A DNA stretch of 64,000 nucleotides from Saccharomycopsis crataegensis. Lineage: Eukaryota; Ascomycota; Saccharomycetes; Ascoideales; Saccharomycopsidaceae. The notes under the pieces are model-generated. The model saw only the letters and a program-made list of their open reading frames with translations, was not told the origin of the DNA and did no database searches. The stretch covers positions 902,501-966,500 of the forward strand of contig NW_027043820.1 of NCBI RefSeq assembly GCF_037102585.1. Reading direction: 5' to 3'. Shown piece by piece: positions 19,523 to 30,400 of the stretch. The position numbers were made by a program, and so were the translations under genes. Every line of letters begins with the position of its first letter. Position 1 is the stretch's first letter.

Positions 19523-21829
19523 TCATGAGTCCGTTTCTTCAAAATTGATATTATCAACTTCATCTAACTTTTCTCTTTCGTAGAAAGTTTCCCACAATTC
19601 AATAGCTTCCTTTTGGCTTTCGATTAAGCTTTCCAAGAAAGTTTCCACCGCGTTTCTAAAATCTTCAATTTTTTCAAACTCAAACCGATTGAGTTCTTTC
19701 TTGATTGTGGCAGAAAGTTCTTCGAACTTTTGTTTCAACCCAGAGCTTTTAGTTTCATAACTGGCAACTTCGTTCTTCATAGCCTCGATTTTGTCTACCT
19801 GGTTTCTGTAATTCCTAGTAAACTTCTCCAATGCTACCTGTTTCTTTGATAACTCATGCTCAGAATTAGTACTGGCGACAAGGGCTTTATGACGCTGGGC
19901 AAACACCGCCCTAATTGACCCCAAAATACGAATATATTCATCCAAAACCGAACCCAAAGTGATTAAGTCTTGCATACTTTGACGTTCGAGTAATTCTTTG
20001 ATTCTATGATGTGTATGAGAGAATGCCGATAACAAATTATTAGAATCTTTAGAGGTTTCAATATCCGCCAAAGATTGTACCGCATTAGCAAATTCTTCGG
20101 TGACGTTACTTAATTCATTCCGTTGCTGGACAATCAACTCAAAGTTTTTATAGAATGATTTCAAATACATATCCAAATCTTCAACGTATGCTTTTTGATC
20201 CAAGAAAAAATCATCTTGATCGGTGACTTTTGCGGTGAATGAAAATGCCCCACCTAAAGCACTCATGAACCCACCAGCTCCGGAGCCTGAACCACTCGAC
20301 CCACCCATATCATAATCGTCACCAGCGCTAGAGGCTCCTGAGCCCGTGAGCTTTTCACGTTCTTTAGCTTCATTGCTGAAATTATTGGATTGCAAAAACA
20401 TTAAAAAGTCAGGATCCTTTTGTAACACTGGGCTGACACTAATTTTCTGTAACATTTTTTCAAGGGCAAATCTTCTGCTTTCAATAAACTGTTCATTGAA
20501 TCTTCCCACAGCTTGCTTGAGTGGCGGAGGAGGAATGATGTATCCTGGATTATTGGATTGTAGCTGATGATATAGCCAACGGAAGTCTTTGTAACGACGA
20601 GTAACCACCACTTCACTCGAGTTTAATAAATTAGATTCCGTGGCGGCCCTGACGGTGTATACTATATGCGCAGAAGTAATATCACCAACTTTAGTAGGAT
20701 CGCCTACATAGACCTCCAATTTTTCAGTGACCCCTTCTGGTTCAGGTTTGGTGAGTCTTTGTTCCATTTTTTCTTGTTGTTTTTTTGAAAAAAAATCTCC
20801 TATTTGGTTACTCAATTCAGGATTGTCGGTCAAGCTCTTATGAGTTGGTGATACCTGCGAAGGTTTTTGAAGATTGTACAATGGAGCATCAACTTCTTGC
20901 ACAAGTTTTGCCCCTCGACTTAATGGTGCATCTTTGGTATTGGACTCCTTTTCTTCAAGTTTCAATTTATTGTTCAACGCTTCACCCAAAGGACCCAAGT
21001 TTTCGGTTCCTTCTATCTTTGTTGCCACAGTGCCGTTTTCAGGAGTATTCGACGATTTCTCTTCACCATTTTTTGAAGTCGTGGTAGCCAATTTGTTGCG
21101 GCGTACTCTTGGGGCACGATACATCTTCACTGGCAAACTATTATACTTTTTGGCAGGTTGTTGTTGATGATGATCACCACTCGAGGAGCTACCTATCGTT
21201 CCAGCACTAAAATCATTGAACTTGTTATCTTCCATTACGTTGAATAGAGAGTCATCTTTACCAACGTGGTTTACGGTTTGAGAAATCGTTCCGAATGCCG
21301 AGTTTGCCAAATTCAGAATTCCATCATCTTCTATGTCCTTTGTTAAAGACGATAACAAGTTCTGGTTTTTCGCCCTTGTGGCCTCATTATTGATGCTTTT
21401 AGTGGCTTCGGTAGAAGCATTATCATGGAAATTTGTGGATACTGGACTTTGGGTGGTTGTTGGGTACTGGTTTGATGGGTCATTATAATCCCCAAAAGTG
21501 GATGTATTCACGGTATCGGTTGGGTGTAGGTGGTGATTAATTTGTGCTTGATGATCGTTGTCAGTATTATCAGCCGGGTTGAAGTTCGAAGTGTGTGAAG
21601 AGTAATCATATGATTCGTGGTGTTGTTCTGGTTTCTGGTTTTCTTCATCTACCTGGTCTTTATCTTTATCTTCATCACCATCATCATCATCATCATCATC
21701 ATCATCGTAAGAAGGTGGGGCAAATTCATCACTTTGAAGAATGTTGGGCAATTTGCTTTGGAAAGGAGAAGGGTCTGACCCAGTATATACATCGTCCCAG
21801 TGGGATGCCGAAAGATCTTCGTTATCCAT
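19523..21829 (-). CDS. VPS5: Vps5, PX-BAR sorting nexin of the retromer complex
   Basis: Vps5 pairs with Vps17 and bends endosomal membrane during endosome-to-Golgi recycling. The ATG at 21829 gives 768 residues beginning MDNEDLSASHWDD, which resembles the start of yeast Vps5 (MDYED, then a WDEL). An in-frame ATG 33 nt upstream would add 11 residues and is less likely. An acidic, low-complexity head (poly-Asp from GAT repeats near 21675-21706) leads to a PX domain at about 368-478, with RRYKDFRWLYHQL and IPPPPLKQAVGRF as the phosphoinositide-binding core. The C-terminal BAR domain runs at about 540-760. The protein is about 90 residues longer than in S. cerevisiae, through the disordered head. 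Confidence 0.92.
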   Translation of the reverse strand: MDNEDLSASHWDDVYTGSDPSPFQSKLPNILQSDEFAPPSYDDDDDDDDDGDEDKDKDQVDEENQKPEQHHESYDYSSHTSNFNPADNTDNDHQAQINHHLHPTDTVNTSTFGDYNDPSNQYPTTTQSPVSTNFHDNASTEATKSINNEATRAKNQNLLSSLTKDIEDDGILNLANSAFGTISQTVNHVGKDDSLFNVMEDNKFNDFSAGTIGSSSSGDHHQQQPAKKYNSLPVKMYRAPRVRRNKLATTTSKNGEEKSSNTPENGTVATKIEGTENLGPLGEALNNKLKLEEKESNTKDAPLSRGAKLVQEVDAPLYNLQKPSQVSPTHKSLTDNPELSNQIGDFFSKKQQEKMEQRLTKPEPEGVTEKLEVYVGDPTKVGDITSAHIVYTVRAATESNLLNSSEVVVTRRYKDFRWLYHQLQSNNPGYIIPPPPLKQAVGRFNEQFIESRRFALEKMLQKISVSPVLQKDPDFLMFLQSNNFSNEAKEREKLTGSGASSAGDDYDMGGSSGSGSGAGGFMSALGGAFSFTAKVTDQDDFFLDQKAYVEDLDMYLKSFYKNFELIVQQRNELSNVTEEFANAVQSLADIETSKDSNNLLSAFSHTHHRIKELLERQSMQDLITLGSVLDEYIRILGSIRAVFAQRHKALVASTNSEHELSKKQVALEKFTRNYRNQVDKIEAMKNEVASYETKSSGLKQKFEELSATIKKELNRFEFEKIEDFRNAVETFLESLIESQKEAIELWETFYEREKLDEVDNINFEETDS

Positions 21830-22209
21830 TAAATATATATTGGTATCTTTGAATTTATTCAATTGGTATATGGGCCCTGTGGGTGTTGTTCTTTAAATTT
21901 GCAGTCTTTATCAAAACACCTTTGGTGTGGAGGTTACCCGGGAGACTCTTTCTCTCATAACCCCCCTTTAGCACTTGATATCATTTCATCTCGGCCACTT
22001 ATTAATTGATGTTTCAATAATTGAAATGAAATATATCCATTGATAATGAATATATTTAAGTATATAAAGAAAAGAAGAAGAAATGAGGACCCTATTGAAG
22101 CATTACCCAATTAATAATAATAAAAAAAAGCTGAAACATGAAAGCTCAAATCTATATGAAGGCCTTTAATGAAATAGAAATAATGAAAGAAAACTATAAG
22201 AATACAATA
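21830..22209. other. VPS5 promoter and thymidylate synthase 3' region
   Basis: A 380-bp tandem spacer on the minus strand, AT-rich with a CCCGGG at about 21938-21943. No gene or RNA was seen. Confidence 0.45.
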
Positions 22210-23118
22210 TTATACACTCATCTTCATGTTGATCTTTCCATGAGGATTGTAATCGATGATTTCAAAGTCTTCAAATTTGAAATCATCGATATTCTTCACG
22301 TCTCTTTTAATCTTCAATTTCGGGAAGCTTCTAGGCTCACGTTTCAATTGTTCTTGCAAAGCATCGATATGGTCCTTATAAACATGGGCGTCTCCCATAG
22401 TATGAATGAATTCCCCACAGTCCATGTCACAAACCATGGCGATCATCTTGGTCAACAATGCGTACGACGCAATATTGAACGGCACCCCAAGACCCATGTC
22501 ACAAGATCTTTGGTATAAAAGACATGAAAGTTGAGGTCTACCGCCATCTTTTGGAAAGTTGACGTAAAATTGACTAAAGACATGGCATGGAGGTAAAGCC
22601 ATCTTTGGGAAATCTGGGGGGTTCCAGGCACTCATGATAATTCTTCTGTCGTAAGGATTATTTTTCAACTTGTAAATTACTTCTGCTAATTGATCCACTC
22701 CTTTGCCGGTGTAATCAGCATCACAATCGGTATATTCTGCTCCAAAGTGTCTCCATTGAAATCCGTATACTGGACCCAAATCTCCCTCACGGTTGTTTTT
22801 AAGCCCAATGCTATCCAAGTATTCACGAGATCCGTTACCTTCCCAGATCTTCACACCCTTTTCCGAGAGCTTTTTCCCATCAGTGCACCCTTGAATGAAC
22901 CATAAGAGTTCTAATATGATACCTTTGGAAAACACTCTCTTGGTGGTGATCAATGGGAATTGGTCATCCTTAAGGGAAAACCTGAGCTGAGGAGGGGCGA
23001 AAATCGATCTGGTACCAGTTCCAGTACGATCAGGGCGGTCTTCACCTTCGTTGATGATTCTTTCACAAAGCGAAAGATATTGTTTTTCTTCGATATTAAC
23101 AGGAGCTTCAACAGTCAT
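22210..23118 (-). CDS. CDC21: Thymidylate synthase
   Basis: This enzyme makes dTMP from dUMP with methylene-tetrahydrofolate and is essential for DNA synthesis. The ATG at 23118 gives 302 residues (304 in S. cerevisiae); an in-frame ATG 54 nt further up would add a non-conserved stretch. The folate and dUMP-binding signatures are complete: DRTGTGT near the N terminus, [13 protein letters not shown], the catalytic cysteine in [11 protein letters not shown] near residue 177, [20 protein letters not shown] and HVYKDH. The C terminus ends KMSV. MCB-type motifs lie 112-122 bp upstream, the cell-cycle element known from yeast CDC21. Confidence 0.97.
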   Translation of the reverse strand: MTVEAPVNIEEKQYLSLCERIINEGEDRPDRTGTGTRSIFAPPQLRFSLKDDQFPLITTKRVFSKGIILELLWFIQGCTDGKKLSEKGVKIWEGNGSREYLDSIGLKNNREGDLGPVYGFQWRHFGAEYTDCDADYTGKGVDQLAEVIYKLKNNPYDRRIIMSAWNPPDFPKMALPPCHVFSQFYVNFPKDGGRPQLSCLLYQRSCDMGLGVPFNIASYALLTKMIAMVCDMDCGEFIHTMGDAHVYKDHIDALQEQLKREPRSFPKLKIKRDVKNIDDFKFEDFEIIDYNPHGKINMKMSV

Positions 23119-23229
23119 TTTAAAATGGGATGGGAATAACAGCTTGTGGATGGGAAATGCTCGAGCAAACAATAATGATGATGAATCTGATGAAGAAAAA
23201 TTGTATGAGCAGGAAAAGAAAAAAAAAAG

Positions 23230-23240
23230 ACGCGACGCGT
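23230..23240. promoter_or_regulatory. CDC21: MCB cell-cycle elements upstream of thymidylate synthase
   Basis: Overlapping ACGCGA (23230-23235) and perfect ACGCGT (23235-23240) lie 112-122 bp before the start codon. ACGCGT is the MBF (Swi6-Mbp1) site that drives G1/S expression of CDC21 in S. cerevisiae. The motif is seen; conservation of control is inferred. Confidence 0.75.
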
Positions 23241-23919
23241 TTCAGGTCACGGGACTCAAAATATGCGGTGCTTATCAGCATTTGGTGTTAGAAAATATAT
23301 CTGATAGGATATATATATATATATATATATATGAACGATTTCGCCACAAGGCTTCCATAGAACCTTGATTTCATAGCAGAAACCCATTTCACTAATCATC
23401 AGCTATCCCCCAGGTAGTCTGGCAATAGTTCTTTTGTCAGCTTGTCTTCCAGTACGAATGAGAACCAATCTGTTAGTTGATCTTTCATGATACCGAAAAA
23501 GAAGAAGAAGAAGAAGATTCTGATGATGTTGATAATGATAGTGACGATGATTGTAATGAGCATGGAAAGCAAAAGCGGGATGGATGGACGCCAACCTATC
23601 CTTGGCGAAGATAAGTCACAGAACGGCGAAACGTTTGAGGGCGTGAATGGCGATACTGAAGGAGAAAACTAATACTGGAATATACATCATTTTTATTATT
23701 TTTCACAAGAAGTAGAAGTATTTTTCACAAGAAAAATAATTCACAAGAAAAATAGGACTTTAACTGAATGATTTTGTATCATATCTATTGGGATCGGCCA
23801 CCCTTGATAAGCCATGGCTTGCATGCATGCATAAAAAAAACAATTGACGCATATACCGACATATATGCATGCACAGAGAGACGCTGAAAAATGCCAGTCA
23901 CCCGGACACTGTATCGTTA

Positions 23920-23927
23920 TCACGTGA
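23920..23927. promoter_or_regulatory. TCACGTGA palindrome (Cbf1-type site)
   Basis: A perfect 8-bp palindrome matching the Cbf1 consensus, overlapping ATTGG (a reversed CCAAT) and followed by a GTCACG half-site. It is far from both flanking genes (about 800 and 1,400 bp), so its target is unclear. Confidence 0.4.
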
Positions 23928-25328
23928 TTGGTCACGTTTTGGAGCTTTGTAGTGGCGATGTGGATCCCTCGCTAATCTATAGATTGTCGTGATATTAAAT
24001 AGATCCGGTGTTAATCGACAGAGCAAGCGCGTCTTCTACTATAATTCGAGCTATAATTTGGGGAGTTAGAGGGGGGTATTGAAGGGTAAATATGGGTTAA
24101 GTATGTGTGAATAATGGGTGGACCGTGTTGCGTGAAGATTTTTTAACCAGAGATAATAACGCAGAAGGGAAAAATGGAGATGGCCCAACTTTTGAAACTT
24201 ACAGACCAGCTGTAGATTAATAGATCCTGGTGGTTATCTTTGGTAAATGACCCACAAAATTGGCAGTTGTTAGGATGATCATGATCTATGATAATATAGA
24301 ATCTAAAGTGCTTGAAGCATGGTCTATGCCACAATATGGATGTAGATATATCAGTTTCGTTAGAGATTTTCCATGATGATATTGGGTTGATCTGTTGGAA
24401 TTACATGTGATAAATACAGTGCGGATAATGGAACTTTATAGGGGAATGAGATGATGGGGCATGGTTGAGATCAATAAAAGTTCTCCTAATTGATGCTTCA
24501 TAAAATTGCCGAATACCAATACCAATATTCACACGACAAAGAGAAGACAAACCAGGAAAACGTCAAGATAAAAAAAAAAAACAACCGGGTTCGCACCAAT
24601 TAGAAAGCTCCTCCCCCGCGGTAACGGCCGGCCCCGGGAGGACGGAAGTCTCCACATTTCAGAGGTGTCACCAAAGCGTGGGTCTTTGCCAGTTGCAAAC
24701 TCAAGGGCTTCTATTGGTTGGCGGTGCCACCGCTGCCGGAGCCGCGCGATATGTGTCAAACCAATGACCCATGAATACCAACCCTCGTAGTGGACCAGAG
24801 GCAGGCAGGCAGGCTGTTTCAGGCACCTTCAACCGCAGTGTTTTTTGCCTCGCTTGCAACAATACCTCCCGCGAACGAATTTCTCCTTCCCTCCCATCAC
24901 GATCAATGGGCACCGGTGCTATCTATGTTACTGTAAAAAAACCATGGTGTTAAACTCCGAACTGCATTCCCTTGCTAACTGAGACTGCTGCCGGGGCTCC
25001 TTCAGGGTGCGACCGCAGTGATTCCCCCGTGTTGCCGGCACTTCCCTGACCCATACACGTGACCAGATCACGGCCCTGCAGCGTTTGCCAATATTCTTTC
25101 CCTAATAATTGGCCGGTTTTTCTTCTTTCTCTCCCCCAGATTTTCATCTCGATTCTTCTGTTCCCCTTATCATTATTGTGTTGGTTAGTGAATACTTCTC
25201 CCCTCATCTCGCTTCATCGTTACGGGATAGAAACACAACATCATCATCAATAGATACATATAACATCTTATTAGATCTATTTATATAATAAATATAAATA
25301 TATATATATATAAGTATATTTGAAAACA

Positions 25329-26900
25329 ATGTCTGCCATCCTCAAACAAAGAGTTAGGTACGCCCCATACTTGGAAAAGCTCAGAACCCCTGAACAGTGT
25401 GTTGAGTTCTTCAAGCACGGCCAATACATTGGTTGGTCTGGTTTCACTGGGGTTGGGTCTCCTAAAGCAGTGCCAATTGCCCTTGCTGAACACGTTGAAA
25501 AAAATAACTTACAAGGGAAACTCGCCTTCAATTTGTTCATTGGGGCCAGTGCTGGTGCAGAAGAAAGCAAATGGGCCGATCTTAACATGTTGTTGAGAAG
25601 AGCCCCTCATCAAGTCGGTAGACCAATCGCCAACGCCATCAACGATGGGAGAACCCAATTCTTTGACAAGCATTTGTCGATGTTTCCTCAAGATTTGACT
25701 TACGGATACTACACCAAAAACAAGGAAAATGATTTGTTAGATTACACCATCATTGAAGCCACTGCCATCAAGGAAGATGGTTCGATTGTTCCTGGTCCTG
25801 CTGTTGGGGGTTCTCCAGAATTCATCAGTGTTTCTGACAAGGTCATTATCGAAGTCAACACCGTCACCCCATCATTCGAAGGGCTTCACGACATTGACAT
25901 GCCAATTAACCCTCCTTTCAGACCAGCTTACCCATACTGCCGTGTCGATGACAAGTGTGGCCGTGATTCCATCCCGGTTGATCCAAACCGTGTTGTGGCG
26001 ATCGTTGAAAGTACCCACAAGGACAGAGTTCCTCCAAATACCCCATCCGACGAAATGTCGCGTGGGATCGCTGGTCATTTGATCGAATTCTTCGAACAAG
26101 AAGTCAAGCACGGGAGAATGCCTGCTAATTTGCATCCTTTACAATCAGGTATCGGTAATATCGCCAACGCCGTGATTGAAGGGCTTGCCGAATCTTCATT
26201 CAAGAACCTCAATGTGTGGACGGAAGTGTTACAAGATTCTTTCCTCGATTTCTTCGAAAAGGGGACTTTGGACTACGCCACCTCGACCTCGATCAGATTG
26301 ACCGAAAAGGGGTTCGAAAGATTCTTTGGTAATTTCGACTTATACAAAAATAAACTTTGCTTGAGATCCCAAGTGGTGTCAAACTCTCCAGAAATCATCC
26401 GTCGTTTGGGGGTTATTGCCATGAACACCCCTGTCGAAGTCGATATCTACGCCCACGCTAACTCCACCAACGTGTCCGGTTCAAGAATGTTGCACGGTAT
26501 TGGTGGTTCTGGTGATTTCCTCAGAAACGCTAAATTGTCAGTGATGCACACCCCATCCGCTAGACCATCCAAGACCGACAAGACCGGTGTATCATGTATC
26601 GTGCCATTCGCCTCCCATATCGACCAAACAGAACATGATTTGGACATCGTGGTCACCGAACAAGGGTTGGCCGACCTTCGTGGTATGTCTCCAAAAGAAA
26701 GAGCCCTCGAATTGATCAACAAGTGTGCCCATCCAGACTACAAGGACCAATTGAAAGAATACTTTGACAGAGCTGTTCACTACACCACCAAAAAGAAGGC
26801 CTTGCATGAACCACACATCTTGGCCGACGCTTTCAAGATGCACTTGAATTTGGAACACAATGGCACCATGAAGTTGGAAAACTGGGACGTGAAGTTCTGA
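25329..26900 (+). CDS. ACH1: Acetyl-CoA hydrolase / succinyl-CoA:acetate CoA-transferase
   Basis: Ach1 is mitochondrial. It moves CoA from succinyl-CoA to acetate and so detoxifies acetate, and was first described as a hydrolase. The ATG at 25329 gives 523 residues (526 in S. cerevisiae). Conserved blocks include [15 protein letters not shown] near the N terminus, a [11 protein letters not shown] loop, [15 protein letters not shown], and the [12 protein letters not shown] segment near 439-450 that is typical of this CoA-transferase family. The gene is intact, ends NWDVKF, and converges with ACC1. Codon choice (TTG, AGA, GGT) fits high expression. Confidence 0.96.
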   Translation: MSAILKQRVRYAPYLEKLRTPEQCVEFFKHGQYIGWSGFTGVGSPKAVPIALAEHVEKNNLQGKLAFNLFIGASAGAEESKWADLNMLLRRAPHQVGRPIANAINDGRTQFFDKHLSMFPQDLTYGYYTKNKENDLLDYTIIEATAIKEDGSIVPGPAVGGSPEFISVSDKVIIEVNTVTPSFEGLHDIDMPINPPFRPAYPYCRVDDKCGRDSIPVDPNRVVAIVESTHKDRVPPNTPSDEMSRGIAGHLIEFFEQEVKHGRMPANLHPLQSGIGNIANAVIEGLAESSFKNLNVWTEVLQDSFLDFFEKGTLDYATSTSIRLTEKGFERFFGNFDLYKNKLCLRSQVVSNSPEIIRRLGVIAMNTPVEVDIYAHANSTNVSGSRMLHGIGGSGDFLRNAKLSVMHTPSARPSKTDKTGVSCIVPFASHIDQTEHDLDIVVTEQGLADLRGMSPKERALELINKCAHPDYKDQLKEYFDRAVHYTTKKKALHEPHILADAFKMHLNLEHNGTMKLENWDVKF

Positions 26901-27477
26901 AAACTTTTCGTAGCATCATCTTATCATTGGATCGCCAAATTTTACCTAAAGGTGAGGTCAAATTATTTCGTCATCCATTTATTTCTCCGTGGTTGTTAGA
27001 CTTTGCTTATATAATGAACAACCATTAAAGATACACGTGTATATTCATTTGTTTTTTTTTTCTGCTCAACTTACTTCTCACAACAATAAACAACAATATA
27101 AGCATTATGATGCAAAACGTAAGCCGCCATGATGAGTTACCAAATTACTGTGACAATTAATAAAACATTGTGACAATTAATGGAATTCAATGAAAACCAA
27201 AGAAATAAATTTTATACTATACAAATACCTCCATGTAAAGTGAAATTTGAGTTCAATTATATTGATTTTGATCAAAAAAAAAATTCAACTAGTATTCCTT
27301 CAAAGTCTTCAGTAATTCCAAATCAACAACTACAAACCAGAATTATATTTTCAAGCAACATTTAATAAATAAAAACAAATAAATAATACTATATAACAAG
27401 CTCCATAATAGGAGAAGAACAAACAGAGAAGAAAAAAAAAAGAAAAGATCATTTGAAAAAAAAAAATTTAGAAAAAA
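26901..27477. other. Convergent 3' spacer ACH1/ACC1 with a 13-bp direct repeat
   Basis: This is a 577-bp convergent spacer. TGTGACAATTAAT occurs at 27149-27161 and again at 27169-27181. A-runs at 27273-27283 and 27430-27475 lie near the ACC1 end. A 61-codon frame at 27180-27365 is AT-driven and unsupported. Confidence 0.5.
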
Positions 27478-30400
27478 TCATTTAAAGTATTTAGCAAGTT
27501 TTGCCTTTTCTTCGGCACTCAACAAACCAAACATTTCACCGAGCGCATCGACAGTTTCTTCTCTGTTAGAACGCAAGGTGTCGGCCAATTTTTGTCTGAT
27601 AGCTTCGTTCTTCAAGTTGTTGATGTAGCTGTTCAATTTATCACCATTAGCTTCAATCCATTCAGCAACAGCTCTGTCATTATCATAATCCAAAGATGGT
27701 GGGTAGTTAGCTCTCAATCTACTAACACGTTCCAACTTGGAAGAAGTCTTGACATTCTTGTTGATGGCATTCAAGTACAAGTTTTCACTTAATAATCTTC
27801 TGATTCTCCAGTAGAAGTATCTTCTAGAGTTTTCCAAAGTCAAAGCCTTCTTGATAATGTTCTTTTGTTCAATAATTTCAGCACGATCGTGCAAGTCAGC
27901 AAATTGAACAGCAAGTTGGTGATAGATGTTCAACAACTTAGATTGTCTGGCATTCAATTCTTCAGTCAACTTGGCAGTTTCTTCAGCACTCAAATCGTTT
28001 TCAGACAATTTCTTCTTCAAGTCAGCATATGGTTTATCCAAACGAGCCATAGTCTTCAACAATTTCTCCTTTCTGAACTTGATAGAAACCAATCCTTCAG
28101 GTTCCAAAATGTTATGACGAGCATCGACATCAGAATACATTTCCATAAAGTCTTCATTGATAGTTGGATCCAAAACAACCCAAGAACCACCTCTCAATTC
28201 ACCAGTTGGTGGAATGTAAATGAACATTGGTTGTTTGTATTCGGTCAAAGCATCAACAATCATAGCACCGTATTTCAAAACTTCATTGAACATATCTCTT
28301 TGACCACCACTGAAACCTCTCCAATTGGCCAAGATCATCAATGGCAATTGTTCACCATTGTTGAAATCCTTGATGGCTTGAGCAGTCTTGAAAGCAGAGT
28401 TAGGGTACCAAACTTGACCAGCTTCATTGACAAGGTTTTCAACAGAATCGCTATTGGCTGGATCAGCAGGAATGACATTTTGCACAGACTTCACTTCAAC
28501 GGAAACAACACCAAATGGAATACCACCCAAACGAGCTCTACCAGTGACAACAGTTTGAGCCCAACCTCCCAAGGTTTCAACAAAAGAACCCTTATCAAAG
28601 ATACCACTTTCAAAGGTACCATCGGCAAGTTCACGACCTTCAATCAACCATCTGCAGTCGTAGAGTTCCTGTTGTGGTGGGTAGTAGCTAACTTCTCTGT
28701 CCCAAGAGTCAGTAGATGGCAAAATTGGCAATGGACTATCTCTCTTTGCTGGAACATAAGATAACCAATCCATAATCTTGGTAACACCATTCAAGTCATC
28801 ACTAGCAACTTGGTGAGAAACACCGTTACGGTACATAACAGAAGTACCACCCAATTGCAAGTTAGAAGAATAAACTTCCTTACCCAACAACTTATTAATA
28901 GCTGGAGCACCAGTCAAAATAATTGGTTGACCTTCAACTTGAATAGCTCTTTGACCCAATCTGACCAAGTAAGCACCAATACCAACAGATCTAGCGGTAA
29001 CCAAAGTGATGGTGAAAATGTCCTTGTAAGCTCTACTAGTAACACCGGCAATCAAACCAGAACCTCTAAGAGCTTCCACACCAGCATTATCACTAGTAAT
29101 AGACTTGATAATGTGTCTAACTTCACCGTTAACAGTAGCTCTTTCAGTAATCATTTGAGTAACAGAACTCTTGTCAATGGTTTCTTTACCAGCATTGTCA
29201 ACATAAATGTATTCGAAACCCTTTTCTGGCTTGTTTTCTTGTTTCCAAGCAACCTTGAATAAGGCAACCAAATCATCAGCCAAGCCAATTCTGGCACCAG
29301 AGTTAGCAGAAAGGTAGATACGTGGCAAGCCCAATTTTCTAGCCAATTCAGTGACCTTGTAGAAAAACAAATCTTCTTGTGGACCAAAAGAACCAATCTT
29401 GAAAGTGATATCATTAGCAACAATGATAAATTGACGACCCTTAGGGAATTCAGGAGTCTTGGCACTGACCTTGAAGGCCACCATACCAATCTGGTTAGCA
29501 CCAGCTTCTCTGTTAATTTCAATAACATTAGAACCATCGAAAATCAATTCATTGTAAGAGAAAAAGTTTTCTGGAATCTTGGAGCCTGGAGCCAATTTCT
29601 TCCATTGCAACAAAACAGCTTGACGGAACAATTCTGGGAAATCATAGACATAAGAAGTACCGAGAACATGAGCGTGGTAACGCTTTGGTTGCAAAAATTC
29701 TTTACCACTGTAAGGTTCATCAATTTTTCTAAGGTGCATGGAACCTGGTTGGTTACCAATAGATTTGAAGACCAAATCACCACTAGCGTTCTTAACTTCT
29801 TGGTAAATTTCACTCTTAACAACGTAACCACTGACATTGGTGATAAGAGCACGGATTGGGTATGGGTTACCACGTTCATCGGTACAAGTGATACGAATTT
29901 CAGCGGCAGTGACACGGAGACGCCACAAACGACGGCCGAAACGTTCCAAGAAATCACCAAAAGCATTTTCAACATCGTCTGGAGTAACGTTGAACACGGC
30001 ACTGAAGTTGATGAAGATGTGGTTAAGATCAGAATCACTCAAATCCAAAACACTCAAACTGTCAAGAATATCAGTCATCAAACGGTTGGCTTCGGAAGTC
30101 AAATATTCAGCAGTGGAGATGTCTTCTCTAATCTTACCAGTTCTGATAATACCACGGGTGAAGTAACGTTTGTCAGCACCAGAATTCTTACCAACAGCTT
30201 CATAAATGTGGATGTTTCTGTTAGCAGTGAACACTGGTTTGATATCAAAGTTAGACAATCTCTTCAACTCCAATTGGAAAGCCAAAGATGGTTCAATGTT
30301 ACGGATGATTTTATCCTCCTTGTAGTCTGGACCTTTGAAAGTGAAATACTTTGGATAAGCACCAACCTTATCAGAAACAACAAAAGTGATACGACGGATG

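Larger units (their letters stand above)
23119..25328. other. Long 2.2-kb divergent spacer between thymidylate synthase and ACH1
   Basis: From left to right this holds the MCB cluster at 23230-23240, a TA repeat at 23309-23332, a GAA-rich patch at 23496-23516 inside coding-like acidic frames (23489-23672), a TCACGTGA palindrome at 23920-23927 followed at once by TTGG, a GC-rich block at about 24590-25080, CACGTG at 25056-25061, and a TA-rich likely TATA region at 25283-25311. Open frames in it are short and unconvincing. No tRNA was found. The part from 24000 to 24550 shows nothing I can name. Confidence 0.5.

Noticed and set aside
24570-24620. GGGTTCGCACC resembling a tRNA B-box
   Set aside because: The flanking bases cannot form a T-arm or acceptor stem, and no A-box lies at the right distance.
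24529-24953. Open frames on both strands in the GC-rich block
   Set aside because: High GC removes stops in several frames at once; none has a motif and they overlap each other.
27180-27365. 61-codon frame between ACH1 and ACC1
   Set aside because: AT-rich, no domain, starts inside a direct repeat and lies in the 3' regions of two convergent genes.
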